Counted from the stretch's first letter, positions 37,689-46,742 are shown. The stretch is DNA of 64,000 bases from Aquibacillus halophilus (GCF_009649745.1 NZ_WJNG01000011.1:62001-126000); one strand, 5' to 3'. Notes: generated by a model from the letters alone, not told the origin. Numbers and translations are program-made.

Positions 37689-38117
37689 ATGTTAGAGCCT
37701 GAATTATTAAAAGTTGGGATTGTTGTGAATACCTGGCAGGAAGCAATTCAACAAGGAGGAGAGCTCTTAGTTAAGTCCGGAATGGTCGAGCAGCGATATG
37801 TTGAAGCAATGATTGATAATGTAATAAAGCTTGGACCTTATATGGTTATTGCGCCTAAAGTTGCCATGCCCCATGCCCGACCTCAGGACGGAGTCTTGAA
37901 AACAGGAATTAGTCTTTTGTTATTGAAGGAACCCGTTGTATTTGGTGAAAGAGGAGAACAACTAGCTCAACTCGTTATTTGTTTAGCTGCATTAGATAAT
38001 TCTTCTCATTTAGATTTGCTAAAACAGATTGCGGAGGTGATAAGGGATGAAGCATCGTTAGCACTTATGCTTCAAGCAACAACAACAGAAGAATTGCTAA
38101 ACTACTTCTCAAAATGA
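37689..38117 (+). CDS. PTS ascorbate-type EIIA component (UlaC-like)
   Basis: About 142 residues. The fold is of the mannitol/fructose EIIA type; the phosphorylated His is in APKVAMPHARP near residue 60. The second conserved block is LAALDNSSHLDLLKQIAEVI. It accepts phosphate from HPr and passes it to the EIIB encoded next. The ATG at 37689 has AAGGAG upstream; a TTG at 37665 is less likely. First gene of IIA-IIB-IIC. The sugar is unknown. Confidence 0.86.
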   Translation: MLEPELLKVGIVVNTWQEAIQQGGELLVKSGMVEQRYVEAMIDNVIKLGPYMVIAPKVAMPHARPQDGVLKTGISLLLLKEPVVFGERGEQLAQLVICLAALDNSSHLDLLKQIAEVIRDEASLALMLQATTTEELLNYFSK

Positions 38118-38155
38118 TGCTTCAATAAAATCAATAATTGAAAGGGAGAAGAAAA

Positions 38156-38425
38156 ATGAAAATTATCACCGTATGTGGAATGGGACTTGGCACAAGTCTC
38201 ATGCTAAAAATGACTGTTGAACGCGTTCTACAGGCAAAAGGAATAAAAGGGGAAGTGGAAGCAATTGATATTGGCTCTGCCGCTAGTGCAAATGCTGACT
38301 TAATTGTCACAAATCATGAGTTTGTAAAGGAGCTTCAAGGAACAAAAGCAAAAGTTGTAGCTATTAAGAACATTGCTAGTGAAAAAGAAGTTGCAGAGGC
38401 TTTAGCTGAAGTCTTGGGAGAATAA
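38156..38425 (+). CDS. PTS ascorbate-type EIIB component (UlaB-like)
   Basis: About 89 residues. The phosphocysteine loop is TVCGMGLGTSLMLKM at residues ~5-19, typical of lactose/ascorbate EIIB. The start at 38156 follows AAAGGGAG; a TTG at 38138 overlaps that site. It transfers phosphate from EIIA to the incoming sugar. It lies between EIIA and EIIC. Confidence 0.88.
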   Translation: MKIITVCGMGLGTSLMLKMTVERVLQAKGIKGEVEAIDIGSAASANADLIVTNHEFVKELQGTKAKVVAIKNIASEKEVAEALAEVLGE

Positions 38426-38442
38426 AAAAGGAGGTCAAATAA

Positions 38443-39708
38443 ATGGCATTTTTCGAGTTTTTAATGACTGAGATTTTAAGTATACCATCGATCCTCGTTG
38501 GTTTAATGGTTTTAATTGGGCTACTAGCTCTTAAATCTAACATTTCAAAAATATTCTCAGGTACACTCAAGTCCATCATCGGTTTCATTATTTTAGGTGC
38601 TGGTGCGAATGTTTTAATTGGCTCTCTTGATTCCTTAGGCGGCATTATTATGGATGCCTTCAATATTCAAGGTGTTGTACCTAATAATGAAGCAATAGTT
38701 GCTTTAGCGCAGCAAACTTTAGGCCAGGAAACAGCACTTATTATGGGTTTTGGCTTCATAGCTAATATTTTATTCGCTCGGTTTACACCAATGAAGTATA
38801 TCTTCTTAACTGGGCATCATACCTTCTACATGGCAGCTCTACTTTCAGCTGTATTAGGAACTAGTGGCCTAAATGGATTTATGGTTGTCTTAATCGGCTC
38901 ATTAATTCTAGGTTTCGTCATGGTTTTAATGCCAGCAATCGCTCAACCCTTTATGCGTCAAGTAACAGGCGGAGACGACATAGCGATGGGCCACTTTGGA
39001 ACAATTGGCTATGTATCTGCTGGTTACGTAGGTAAGTGGTTCGGTAACAAAGAAAAATCTACTGAGGATATTAAGATTTCCGATAGCTGGTCTTTCCTAC
39101 GTGACTCTTTAGTTGCGACTGCACTAACGATGATTGTTATCTTTGGGTTCTTAGTCTTAGTTGCGGGGCCAGAAGTTGTTGCAACCTATGCAGGTGATCA
39201 AAACTACGTAATGTTCGCCATCATGCAAGGTATTACATTTGCTGCTGGTGTAAGTATTATCCTTGCCGGTGTACGTATGATTCTTAATGAAATTGTCCCA
39301 GCCTTCCGTGGTATTGCTGAAAAGCTTGTACCTGGTGCAAAGCCAGCTCTTGATGTGCCGGTTGTCTTCCCTTTTGCCCCAACAGCTGTACTAATTGGAT
39401 TTATCGCTAGTTTTGTTGGTGGCTTAATCAGTATGGCTTTACTAGGGATTTTCTCCTTAGCTCTAATCATTCCAGGTCTTGTACCTCACTTCTTCACAGG
39501 TGCCGGTGCTGGTGTATTCGGTAACGCTACAGGCGGTCGAAAAGGAGCTGCAATCGGTGGATTTGTAAACGGGGTCTTGATCAGTTTCTTACCTGCGTTC
39601 CTATTACCCGTACTTGGAAATTTAGGTTTCCAAAGCACTACGTTCGGAGACTCTGATTTTGGAGTGATTGGTATTATTATTGGTTTGATCGTAGATCTCT
39701 TTAACTAG
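38443..39708 (+). CDS. PTS ascorbate-type EIIC permease (UlaA-like)
   Basis: 421 residues, about ten to twelve membrane segments. Landmarks include GFIILGAGANVLIGSLDSLG, the GHHTFYMAAL loop and PHFFTGAGAGVFGNATGGR, which are those of the UlaA/SgaT permease family. It carries the substrate across the membrane while EIIB phosphorylates it. Ascorbate is the best-known substrate, but family members also act on other sugars and sugar acids, and the usual UlaG/D/E/F enzymes are absent here. AAGGAGG ribosome site upstream. Confidence 0.88.
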   Translation: MAFFEFLMTEILSIPSILVGLMVLIGLLALKSNISKIFSGTLKSIIGFIILGAGANVLIGSLDSLGGIIMDAFNIQGVVPNNEAIVALAQQTLGQETALIMGFGFIANILFARFTPMKYIFLTGHHTFYMAALLSAVLGTSGLNGFMVVLIGSLILGFVMVLMPAIAQPFMRQVTGGDDIAMGHFGTIGYVSAGYVGKWFGNKEKSTEDIKISDSWSFLRDSLVATALTMIVIFGFLVLVAGPEVVATYAGDQNYVMFAIMQGITFAAGVSIILAGVRMILNEIVPAFRGIAEKLVPGAKPALDVPVVFPFAPTAVLIGFIASFVGGLISMALLGIFSLALIIPGLVPHFFTGAGAGVFGNATGGRKGAAIGGFVNGVLISFLPAFLLPVLGNLGFQSTTFGDSDFGVIGIIIGLIVDLFN

Positions 39709-39846
39709 TAAAATAGCATTCTCGTATGGCTACGATTCTTAGACTTGGAACCATTTATTTATAACATGTTTACTAATAATTCGCTTGAATTAACACATCG
39801 AATAAAGCATCGAATTTAATATGTCTAACTCCTGAGGATTCAAAAC

Positions 39847-39890
39847 GGAGAAAATCTGTATCGTCAGATTTTCTCCATCTTCTTTTTATC
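39847..39890 (+). terminator. Terminator between PTS genes and transketolase genes
   Basis: GGAGAAAATCTG and CAGATTTTCTCC form a perfect 12-bp stem with a six-base loop, followed by ATCTTCTTTTT. It may be partial, allowing some read-through into the transketolase pair. Confidence 0.8.
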
Positions 39891-39955
39891 AATAAAAGTA
39901 GGACAACAAGAAATTCACCAGATGGAATAAATCGAGAATCAAGGAGGAATCAAAG

Positions 39956-40861
39956 ATGTCAAAACAATTAATCACGATTGCAACCGAGATTCGCAAGGGA
40001 ATTGTTGAAACAGTGTACAGAAAACAGCAAGGTCACTTGGGTGGACCTCTATCGGTCACAGATATTTTAACGGCTTTATACTTTCACGAAATGAAGGTAG
40101 ATCCAAAGAATCCAGGATGGGAAGAGCGCGACCGTTTCATTTTATCCAAGGGACATTCCGGAATTGCTCAATATGTTACCTTAGCAAAAAAGGGCTATTT
40201 TCCCGAAGAGGAGCTATTAACCTTTGACGATTTAGGAACACGTTTGCAAGCTCATCCCGATATGACAAAACTCCCATGCTTAGATTTCTCTACAGGTTCA
40301 CTAGGACAAGGCTTGTCCGCTGGTGTCGGAATGGCTATAGCCGCCAAACGTTTAGACAAAAACTTCTATACCTATGTCGTAATTGGTGATGGTGAAAGTC
40401 AAGAAGGTCAAATATGGGAGGCAGTAAATATCGCACAAAAATATAACCTAGATAACCTTATTGGAATACTAGATCTCAACGGACTGCAGCAATTTGGATG
40501 GACAGTAAGCGATGAGGAACAAAGCGAGGATAAACGTGTACGACGCGCTCCAGAGCAGCGAGCTCTAGAGAAATGGCAAGGCTTTGGCTGGCAGACCTTT
40601 GAGGTAGATGGTCATAATTTCAATCAGCTATTATCCGCCTTGCAATCAGCAAGAACGGACAAGAATGGGCTTCCTAAAATGATTATTGCCCATACTGTTA
40701 AAGGCAAGGGTGTTAGTTTCATGGAGAATCAGTATGAATGGCATTCCAAATCACCTACAAACAAAGAATATGAACAGGCAATGGATGAACTAAATAGCAT
40801 CTTACTCTCCTTTAAAAGTAAACAACGTCAAAATACATCAATCGAGGTGAAGCCATCATGA
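39956..40861 (+). CDS. Transketolase, N-terminal (thiamine-binding) subunit
   Basis: 301 residues, corresponding to the N-terminal half of transketolase. The thiamine diphosphate motif GDGESQEGQIWEAVN (GDG...N) is near residue 150, with GHLGGPLSVTDIL and SKGHSGIAQY earlier. It must combine with the C-terminal subunit encoded by the overlapping next gene (ATGA). Split transketolases of this kind are common beside sugar PTS operons and move two-carbon units between pentose-phosphate sugars. AAGGAGG ribosome site. Confidence 0.92.
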   Translation: MSKQLITIATEIRKGIVETVYRKQQGHLGGPLSVTDILTALYFHEMKVDPKNPGWEERDRFILSKGHSGIAQYVTLAKKGYFPEEELLTFDDLGTRLQAHPDMTKLPCLDFSTGSLGQGLSAGVGMAIAAKRLDKNFYTYVVIGDGESQEGQIWEAVNIAQKYNLDNLIGILDLNGLQQFGWTVSDEEQSEDKRVRRAPEQRALEKWQGFGWQTFEVDGHNFNQLLSALQSARTDKNGLPKMIIAHTVKGKGVSFMENQYEWHSKSPTNKEYEQAMDELNSILLSFKSKQRQNTSIEVKPS

Positions 40862-41805
40862 CCACTACCATTGGGAAAGTAGAAAGTATGCGTTCTGTTT
40901 TTGGTAAGAAACTAGCGGAAATCACACAGTCTGATTCGATGGTAGTTACCCTCGATGGTGATTTAGGCAATTCTACCCGACTAGCAACGATTGAAAAAGA
41001 AGTACCAGAGGCATTTTATCAAATGGGAATTGCTGAACAAAACATGATTTGTGTAGCAGCTGGGATGGCGAGTGTTGGGCTTCAGCCTTGGGTTTGTAGC
41101 TTTGCCACCTTTTTAACGAAACGCACTTATGATCAACTAGTTGTCAGTATCGATCAAACCATGGCAAACGTGAAATTATGCGGTGCTTATAGTGGCTTGT
41201 TAACTAGTAACACCGGCAAAACCCACCACTCTTTAGATGACATTGGATTAATGACGATGTTACCCAATATGACCGTAATAGCCCCAGGAGACGCAAATGA
41301 AACGCGCGCTGCGATGGAAGCCATGTATAATTATAATGGTCCCGTTTATATTCGACTTACTCGTGCCGAGGATATTCCGAATTTCACAACCGATCAATCC
41401 TTTACCATTGGTCAAGGTAAGGTTCTTGAAGAAGGAACTGATGTGGCAATTATCACTACTGGAAGTATGACTTATCAGGTTATTAAAGCTGTAAAAATTC
41501 TTAAGAATAAAGGACTATCCCTGTACGTGCTCCATCTACCAACTTTGAAACCAATTGATAGTGAAGCGATTATCAAAGCTGCAAAACAAACAAATTATGT
41601 CTTTACAGTTGAGGAGCATTATATTCGTGGGGGTTTAGGCAGCATAGTTGCGGAGCTCTTATCTGAGGAATATCCAACAACTGTAATTCGAATCGGTGTT
41701 CAGAATGAATATAGTGAATGCGGGAAGAACGAAAGTTTATTAGATAAGCATGGACTTACGCCAGAGAAAATTTCAGGGCGGATAATAAGCAAAGTTTATA
41801 ACTAA
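40858..41805 (+). CDS. Transketolase, C-terminal subunit
   Basis: 315 residues, corresponding to the pyrimidine-binding and C-terminal domains of transketolase. The thiamine-activating Glu lies in YQMGIAEQNMICVAAGMAS. The C-terminal domain has FTVEEHYIRGGLGSIV. It starts four bases inside the previous gene, as expected for a fixed heteromer. With the PTS genes it suggests use of a pentose-like or sugar-acid substrate entering the pentose-phosphate pathway. Confidence 0.92.
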   Translation: MTTTIGKVESMRSVFGKKLAEITQSDSMVVTLDGDLGNSTRLATIEKEVPEAFYQMGIAEQNMICVAAGMASVGLQPWVCSFATFLTKRTYDQLVVSIDQTMANVKLCGAYSGLLTSNTGKTHHSLDDIGLMTMLPNMTVIAPGDANETRAAMEAMYNYNGPVYIRLTRAEDIPNFTTDQSFTIGQGKVLEEGTDVAIITTGSMTYQVIKAVKILKNKGLSLYVLHLPTLKPIDSEAIIKAAKQTNYVFTVEEHYIRGGLGSIVAELLSEEYPTTVIRIGVQNEYSECGKNESLLDKHGLTPEKISGRIISKVYN

Positions 41806-42007
41806 ATATCAAAGTATTGATTAAAAAACTTGAGTTTTCTGACAATACGATTTATGATAATAAATATAACTTAATACGTCAAAGAAACTAACACAAATGC
41901 AATTTGGACTTGGTGACAAAGAGTTATTAATAAGCGTAAACTCCTGTTAACGGAGGGCAACTTCCTTTAGCAGTTGTTTAATAGTGTTTCCCACCTATTT
42001 CTATTTG

Positions 42008-42037
42008 GCGATTGCTTAAGCAATCGCTACTTTTTTT
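42008..42037 (+). terminator. Terminator of the transketolase unit
   Basis: GCGATTGCTT and AAGCAATCGC form a perfect palindromic stem followed by TACTTTTTTT. The T run lies inside the 3' end of the convergent kinase gene. Confidence 0.8.
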
Positions 42038-42839
42038 GCCGTTCACCGCCGAACTTGCCTAATGCGGCATGGTAAGTGGAGCCTATTCCCCTATCAAAGG
42101 ATAATGAATATTTAATTGCCATCGTTACGAACTTCTTTCCAATTTCAACCGATTCATGAATTGATTTCCCCTTTGCCAATTCAGCTGTAATAGCTGCCGA
42201 GTAACTGCACCCAGCTCCACTAGTATGGATGGTATCTACTAGGTCCGCATGCAGTTCTAGACAACTTTTCCCATCATATAATACATCGGTCGCATTAAGC
42301 GTTGCCCCACCCTTTATCAACACATATTTTGGGCCTAATTCATACAATTCTTGTGCAGCTCGCTTCATCTCTGCAATTGATATTAAAGATTCTTGGTTTA
42401 AAATACGGGCAGCTTCATGTAAGTTTGGTGTAATTACTGTTGCGATAGGAAATAGCTTTTCTTTCATAACTTCTATTGCATCATCCTTAAGTAGTTGCGA
42501 TCCCATTTTCCCTATCATTACTGGATCAACCACTATGTTCTTCGTTGGAGCATTTCTTAATAGGTCTGAAACAAGTTCAATTATCTCCTCCGAAAATAGC
42601 ATGCCTGTTTTAATAGCATCCACTCCGACATGCTCAATAGCTGCATAATATTGCGCTTCTATTTCTTGACTAGAGTGAATGAAAACACCTTTTTCTGTAA
42701 TAGAATTATTCGCAACAATAGCAGTTATCGCAGCCATACCATAAACATCTCTTTCCTGAAAAGTTTTCAGGTCTGCTTGAATCCCCGCACTACCTTGAGC
42801 CGCTGAACCAGCAATGGATAACACTCTTTTTATTGACAT
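42027..42839 (-). CDS. PdxK/ThiD-like kinase (pyridoxal or hydroxymethylpyrimidine kinase)
   Basis: 270 residues of the ribokinase-like ThiD family. The C-terminal catalytic loop is TSGAGCSYSA, with GAGC as in Bacillus PdxK rather than the GTGC of ThiD. Other blocks are QADLKTFQERDVYGM and VVDPVMIGKMG. A true thiD lies at 46743, so this copy more likely phosphorylates pyridoxine/pyridoxal. Odd: the usual AGSDxSGGAG motif near the N-terminus reads AGSAAQGSAG, losing the Asp and one Gly. It stands outside the thiamine operon with no riboswitch. Activity may be altered. Confidence 0.78.
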   Translation of the reverse strand: MSIKRVLSIAGSAAQGSAGIQADLKTFQERDVYGMAAITAIVANNSITEKGVFIHSSQEIEAQYYAAIEHVGVDAIKTGMLFSEEIIELVSDLLRNAPTKNIVVDPVMIGKMGSQLLKDDAIEVMKEKLFPIATVITPNLHEAARILNQESLISIAEMKRAAQELYELGPKYVLIKGGATLNATDVLYDGKSCLELHADLVDTIHTSGAGCSYSAAITAELAKGKSIHESVEIGKKFVTMAIKYSLSFDRGIGSTYHAALGKFGGERQKK

Positions 42840-42980
42840 GAAATTGCATCCTTCCTTTTTTGTTCAACAGAGGCAGATTTTTTTAAAATAGCAGGTGACA
42901 GATTTTTTTAATTATTGCTCTGATTACTCTCCGTGTTTTATACTATGAAAGGTATATCCTTTCATAATGGAGGTATTAAA

Positions 42981-43277
42981 TTGTTTACATCACCAATTAG
43001 CATGTTTAGAATATCAGGTTTTATAGAAGGGACTTCTCTTATTCTTCTTCTTTTTATTGCAATGCCATTGAAGTACCTAGCCGGTCTCCCGGAAGTAGTT
43101 ACAGTTGTCGGATCCATACATGGAGCCTTTTTCTGTATTTATATTGTTGTAATTGCATACGTAACTTTTAGGATTAGATGGTCGTGGAAATGGATTTTTA
43201 GCTCGGTATTAGTAGCGTTTATCCCTTTCGGAAATTACCTATTGGATATCCGTCTACAAAAATCATCCCTAAGCTGA
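42981..43277 (+). CDS. DUF3817 family small integral membrane protein
   Basis: About 98 residues with three helices. The opening FRISGFIEGTSLILLLFIAM and PLKYLAGLPEVV followed by GSIHGAFFCIYI is the DUF3817 pattern. The start is set at the TTG 42981, eight bases after TGGAGG; this removes a poorly conserved N-terminal stretch beginning at 42933. A perfect inverted repeat ATGAAAGG-TATAT-CCTTTCAT (42945-42965) lies just upstream of the ribosome site and could be an operator or leader hairpin. Function unknown. Confidence 0.8.
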   Translation: MFTSPISMFRISGFIEGTSLILLLFIAMPLKYLAGLPEVVTVVGSIHGAFFCIYIVVIAYVTFRIRWSWKWIFSSVLVAFIPFGNYLLDIRLQKSSLS

Positions 43278-43288
43278 TAACCTATTAT

Positions 43289-43762
43289 TTAAATAGCTAT
43301 AAAAAACCAAATGATCATAATAACCTGTATAACAACCTTAGCAAAGGCACCACCGAGAAATCCGAGTAAGGATCCTATAGCTGCTTGAAAAGATTCCTTT
43401 GTAGACCTCTTTTGTGATAATTCTACTGCCAGTACAGCAATAAATGGGACTAGAATTATCCCAAATGGAGGAAAAATAAATGAACCAACAATTACGCCAA
43501 CTGCCGCAATTCGTTCTCCCCATTTACTCCCGCCATATTTTTTCACAAAATAACTGTTAGCAATAATATCCGAAACAATCAAAACGATTGTAAGAATAAT
43601 CATCGCGCCCCAGAATATTAAGGTTAAATTCCCTTCTATAAAGAAAAAGTGCAATAAAAAACCAATCCATAAAACCAACGGAGACGGAATAAGCGGAAAT
43701 ATTATTCCAAAAAAACTAAGAACAAAACATGCTAAAATAAGTATCCATATAAAAACATCCAT
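43289..43762 (-). CDS. DUF456 family membrane protein
   Basis: 157 residues with four to five helices. The Gly/Pro-rich loops GIIFPLIPSPLVLWIGFLLH and KYGGSKWGERIAAVG followed by FPPFGIILVPFIAVLAVEL match the DUF456 family (B. subtilis YqgC-like). The C-terminal half holds a glycine-rich helix (GSLLGFLGGAFAKVVIQ). No biochemical role is established. Convergent with the DUF3817 gene, separated by only 11 bases. Confidence 0.85.
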   Translation of the reverse strand: MDVFIWILILACFVLSFFGIIFPLIPSPLVLWIGFLLHFFFIEGNLTLIFWGAMIILTIVLIVSDIIANSYFVKKYGGSKWGERIAAVGVIVGSFIFPPFGIILVPFIAVLAVELSQKRSTKESFQAAIGSLLGFLGGAFAKVVIQVIMIIWFFIAI

Positions 43763-43797
43763 CTATAACACTCCAATCCTTCTTTTTTCAAGCTAAA

Positions 43798-44574
43798 TTA
43801 CCGGATAACCTCTACCCAAGATACATCAACATTCCCTTTTGCCTTATTACCACTAACGAAAAAATAGTACGGACCTGCATATGTAGTATGTAACAGATAT
43901 TGTGTAGCCGTATCTGTTTCCTCTAGCTTTACGTAATCATCTTTTCCTCTTACCTTCCAACCATGGCCACCTTCAGAAATGCTCCAATTAAGTGTAATCT
44001 GATAGATCCGCTCTCCTTCTAAATCCACTTCTATCTTTTCTTCTCCACTAAACAAATCGAAGCTTGCATGATAAGAGTTTTCAGTGGTAGATTGTTGCCA
44101 TCCATTTTGTATAGAAGGTTGGAAAAATAATATAGCTAGTAAAAACAATAAACTTACCACCATCAAACCAATTGATAATCCACTTCTTCTTTTTATCAGG
44201 CGATATACAACCAAATATGCCCATGAGCACCAAACCGTTATAAAGCCAGCGTATAAAACCATAGCTAGATAGTAGAAAAAATCAGAGATGGATGGCAAAA
44301 AGAGTAGCAACCAAATTACGACACTAGCAATAGTGTAATAAATAAAGCTATAAAACCACGAGGTTTTACCATTTCTTTTTAACAAATAATCAATCAAAAT
44401 GGAACTAATAACAGCATATCCAAAAAAACAAAGCCAGATGTATGGATTTTTCAAAAGATCATTGCTACTTGCAAAATCCCAATTAGATATCATGAGACTT
44501 ACTAGATAGAACAGTGAGAATGTAATTCCTGCAGCAGCAAACTTTGAAATTATGTATGTAATAGAAACCTTCAT
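43798..44574 (-). CDS. Hypothetical membrane protein with extracellular beta domain
   Basis: About 258 residues. Five helices span residues ~8-165. They are followed by a soluble C-terminal domain of about 85 residues (HASFDLFSGEEKIEVDLEGE, then AGPYYFFVSGNKAKGNVDVS), which looks like a small beta-sandwich facing outward. The start at 44574 (MKVSITYI) follows AGGTGA; an ATG at 44592 is less well placed. It lies in line with the DUF456 gene. I do not recognise the family. Confidence 0.7.
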   Translation of the reverse strand: MKVSITYIISKFAAAGITFSLFYLVSLMISNWDFASSNDLLKNPYIWLCFFGYAVISSILIDYLLKRNGKTSWFYSFIYYTIASVVIWLLLFLPSISDFFYYLAMVLYAGFITVWCSWAYLVVYRLIKRRSGLSIGLMVVSLLFLLAILFFQPSIQNGWQQSTTENSYHASFDLFSGEEKIEVDLEGERIYQITLNWSISEGGHGWKVRGKDDYVKLEETDTATQYLLHTTYAGPYYFFVSGNKAKGNVDVSWVEVIR

Positions 44575-44622
44575 TGCTTCACCTGCTTCCATATCTATAC
44601 AATTATAACAAATAACAAAAAT

Positions 44623-44653
44623 AAGTCCCCACCTATTATCTAAGAAGGGACTT
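44623..44653 (-). terminator. Terminator of the DJ-1/PfpI gene
   Basis: On the minus strand AAGTCCC and GGGACTT flank a loop with further weak pairing and are followed by ATTTTTG. Confidence 0.7.
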
Positions 44654-44660
44654 ACTTCTA

Positions 44661-45185
44661 TTACTCTGAAGCTAGTTTATCAGCAAATGCTTTAACATAA
44701 GGTGGTAAATCCGGTGGGCGACGACTAGATATAATATGCCCATCGACAACTACTGCTTCATCAAACCAGGTCGAACCGGCATTAGTCATATCATCTTTAA
44801 TACCTGGTGTACTCGTCACTTTTTTCCCTTTAAGAATATCCGCGGAAATAAGCACCCAACCAGCATGACAAATCTGACCAATTGGTTTTTTATTATCATC
44901 CATATGACGAACGAAGTCTAATACTTCTGGATAGCGCCTCAATTTATCAGGAGCCCATCCCCCAGGTACTAAAATTGCATCATAGTCCTTAACTTCCACA
45001 TCAGTAAAAGCCTTATCTGACTCCGCAGGAACACCATACTTACCTACATATACTTTATTTGCTTCTTTACCTACCAAGTGAACCTCTGCACCTTCTTCTC
45101 TAAGCCTAAGCACCGGATACCAAAGTTCAAGATCTTCGAAATCATCTTCCACTAAAGCAATCACCTTTTTATTTTGTAAACGCAT
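44661..45185 (-). CDS. DJ-1/PfpI family protein (YraA/YfkM-like, general stress protein 18 type)
   Basis: 174 residues. The nucleophile Cys is in GQICHAGWVLIS near residue 105, and the early Glu region is VALVEDDFEDLELWYPV. This family includes PfpI-type proteins proposed to be peptidases or to deglycate methylglyoxal-damaged proteins and nucleotides. In Bacillus the YraA/YfkM members are stress-induced. No signal peptide; cytoplasmic. AAGGAGG ribosome site. The exact chemistry is debated for the family. Confidence 0.9.
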   Translation of the reverse strand: MRLQNKKVIALVEDDFEDLELWYPVLRLREEGAEVHLVGKEANKVYVGKYGVPAESDKAFTDVEVKDYDAILVPGGWAPDKLRRYPEVLDFVRHMDDNKKPIGQICHAGWVLISADILKGKKVTSTPGIKDDMTNAGSTWFDEAVVVDGHIISSRRPPDLPPYVKAFADKLASE

Positions 45186-45284
45186 CTGACCGCCTCCTTA
45201 AATTCATACTACTAGTTTAACAAAGATTTATTATTTGTTAGAACATTTAGCTCGCAACTAAGACACGCGTTGTTTCCATTCATC

Positions 45285-45929
45285 TTATGAAGGATTGATT
45301 AATGATGCCAGTTGCCTAGCTGCAATTTTTGGTGACTTTGCTTGGCTAATAGCAGAGATAACTGACACACCATCTGCACCAGCTTGAATAATTCCCGCTA
45401 CATGACTAGTTTTAATACCGCCAATAGCAACGATTGGAAGGTCACCAACAGTAGATCTAATTTCAGCAACACCTTCTAGACCGATTGGTAATTTTACATC
45501 TTCTTTCGTATCAGTAGCATAAATTGGCCCAACACCAATATAGTCTGCACCATCCTTGACCGCTTGATTTGCTTCCTGACTATTTGTTGTGGAAACACCA
45601 ATAATAAAATCTTTCGGGCACTGCGCCTTAATCGAAGCTACTATCTCATCATCCTGTCCAACGTGCACACCATCTGCACCTATTTCTAATGCCAATAGTA
45701 CGTCATCATTTACAATAAAAGGAACGGAGTACTTATGACATAATCGTTTCATTTTCATTGCCAATTCTTTTTTCTCCTGCCCCACCTTAGCATTGGCACC
45801 CTTTTCTCTATATTGAAAGAGAGTAATCCCACCTTTCAAAGCTTCCTCTAAGACAGATAACGGATCCCTTACCGTATTGTTACTACCCATAATTAAATAG
45901 ACACGCAGACATCTTTTTAAATTCATCAT
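45285..45929 (-). CDS. thiE: Thiamine-phosphate synthase
   Basis: 214 residues, TIM barrel. It joins hydroxymethylpyrimidine diphosphate and thiazole phosphate. Motifs are QYREKGA, FIVNDDVLLALEIGADGVHVGQDD and VGPIYATDTKED, with the C-terminal phosphate site AIGGIKTSHVAGIIQAGADG. Last gene of thiD-thiM-thiE; its start touches the thiM stop. A single terminator-controlled TPP riboswitch precedes the unit. Confidence 0.96.
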   Translation of the reverse strand: MMNLKRCLRVYLIMGSNNTVRDPLSVLEEALKGGITLFQYREKGANAKVGQEKKELAMKMKRLCHKYSVPFIVNDDVLLALEIGADGVHVGQDDEIVASIKAQCPKDFIIGVSTTNSQEANQAVKDGADYIGVGPIYATDTKEDVKLPIGLEGVAEIRSTVGDLPIVAIGGIKTSHVAGIIQAGADGVSVISAISQAKSPKIAARQLASLINPS

Positions 45930-46741
45930 TACATTTCCTTTTCACTAACAATAATATGATCTAACTTTATTGTATCTTTAACTACATCACTATTTAATTG
46001 ATAAATTGCGTCTAATAGTGCTATTTGGAAACTCCCAGGACCACTAATATGTTCTGCCGCTACTTCCGACGCAACACCATAGAATCCAACTGCCCCAGTA
46101 GCTGCTTCTAATAAATCATCACCGGTAGTTAAGAATGCAGCAACGACTGAACTCAATAAGCATCCCGCACCAGTTACCTTTGTTAATAGTTCAACTCCGT
46201 TATCAATTAGGTAACATCTCTTTCCATCAGTAATTACATCCTGTTTACCTGTCACAATAACAGGTAAACCAAGTTGTTTTACCACTTTAAGCGCGACTTC
46301 TCTATTATCACCCTTCAAGTTGGTGTCGACACCCTTCATAGGTATATCTAGCCCGGCTAAGTGACTTATTTCGCCAGCATTTCCTCTTACAATCGAAATG
46401 TCTACTTCTTTTAGTATTTTTTGGGCAGCTTCTGTACGAAACGGCGTCGCTCCAACTCCAACCGGATCAAGTACAACTGGAATACCTTTTTCATTCGCTG
46501 CCTTCCCAGCAATTATCATTGCCTCAACTTGCGGGGTAGTAAGCGTCCCAATATTTAGAGATAATGCATCTGCATTTTTCACCATGTCAGCAACTTCTTC
46601 AACTGCATTAGCCATCACTGGCGCTGCACCTAATGCATATAGGCCGTTAGCAGTAAAGTTAACGACTACTTGGTTCGTAATATTATGGACAAGTGGTTGT
46701 TTATGGCGAACCTTATTAATCATTGTTGCTATTTCACTCAA
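45929..46741 (-). CDS. thiM: Hydroxyethylthiazole kinase
   Basis: 270 residues, ribokinase-like. It phosphorylates thiazole alcohol for salvage. Motifs are PLVHNITNQVVVNFTANGLY, ALSLNIGTL, VLDPVGVGATPFR and the catalytic TKVTGAGCLLSSVVAAF, which includes the active-site Cys. Between thiD and thiE in a TPP-controlled salvage operon. Together with ThiD and ThiE this allows thiamine to be rebuilt from its two halves; thiazole synthesis genes are not in this window. Confidence 0.96.
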   Translation of the reverse strand: MSEIATMINKVRHKQPLVHNITNQVVVNFTANGLYALGAAPVMANAVEEVADMVKNADALSLNIGTLTTPQVEAMIIAGKAANEKGIPVVLDPVGVGATPFRTEAAQKILKEVDISIVRGNAGEISHLAGLDIPMKGVDTNLKGDNREVALKVVKQLGLPVIVTGKQDVITDGKRCYLIDNGVELLTKVTGAGCLLSSVVAAFLTTGDDLLEAATGAVGFYGVASEVAAEHISGPGSFQIALLDAIYQLNSDVVKDTIKLDHIIVSEKEM

Positions 46742-46742
46742 T

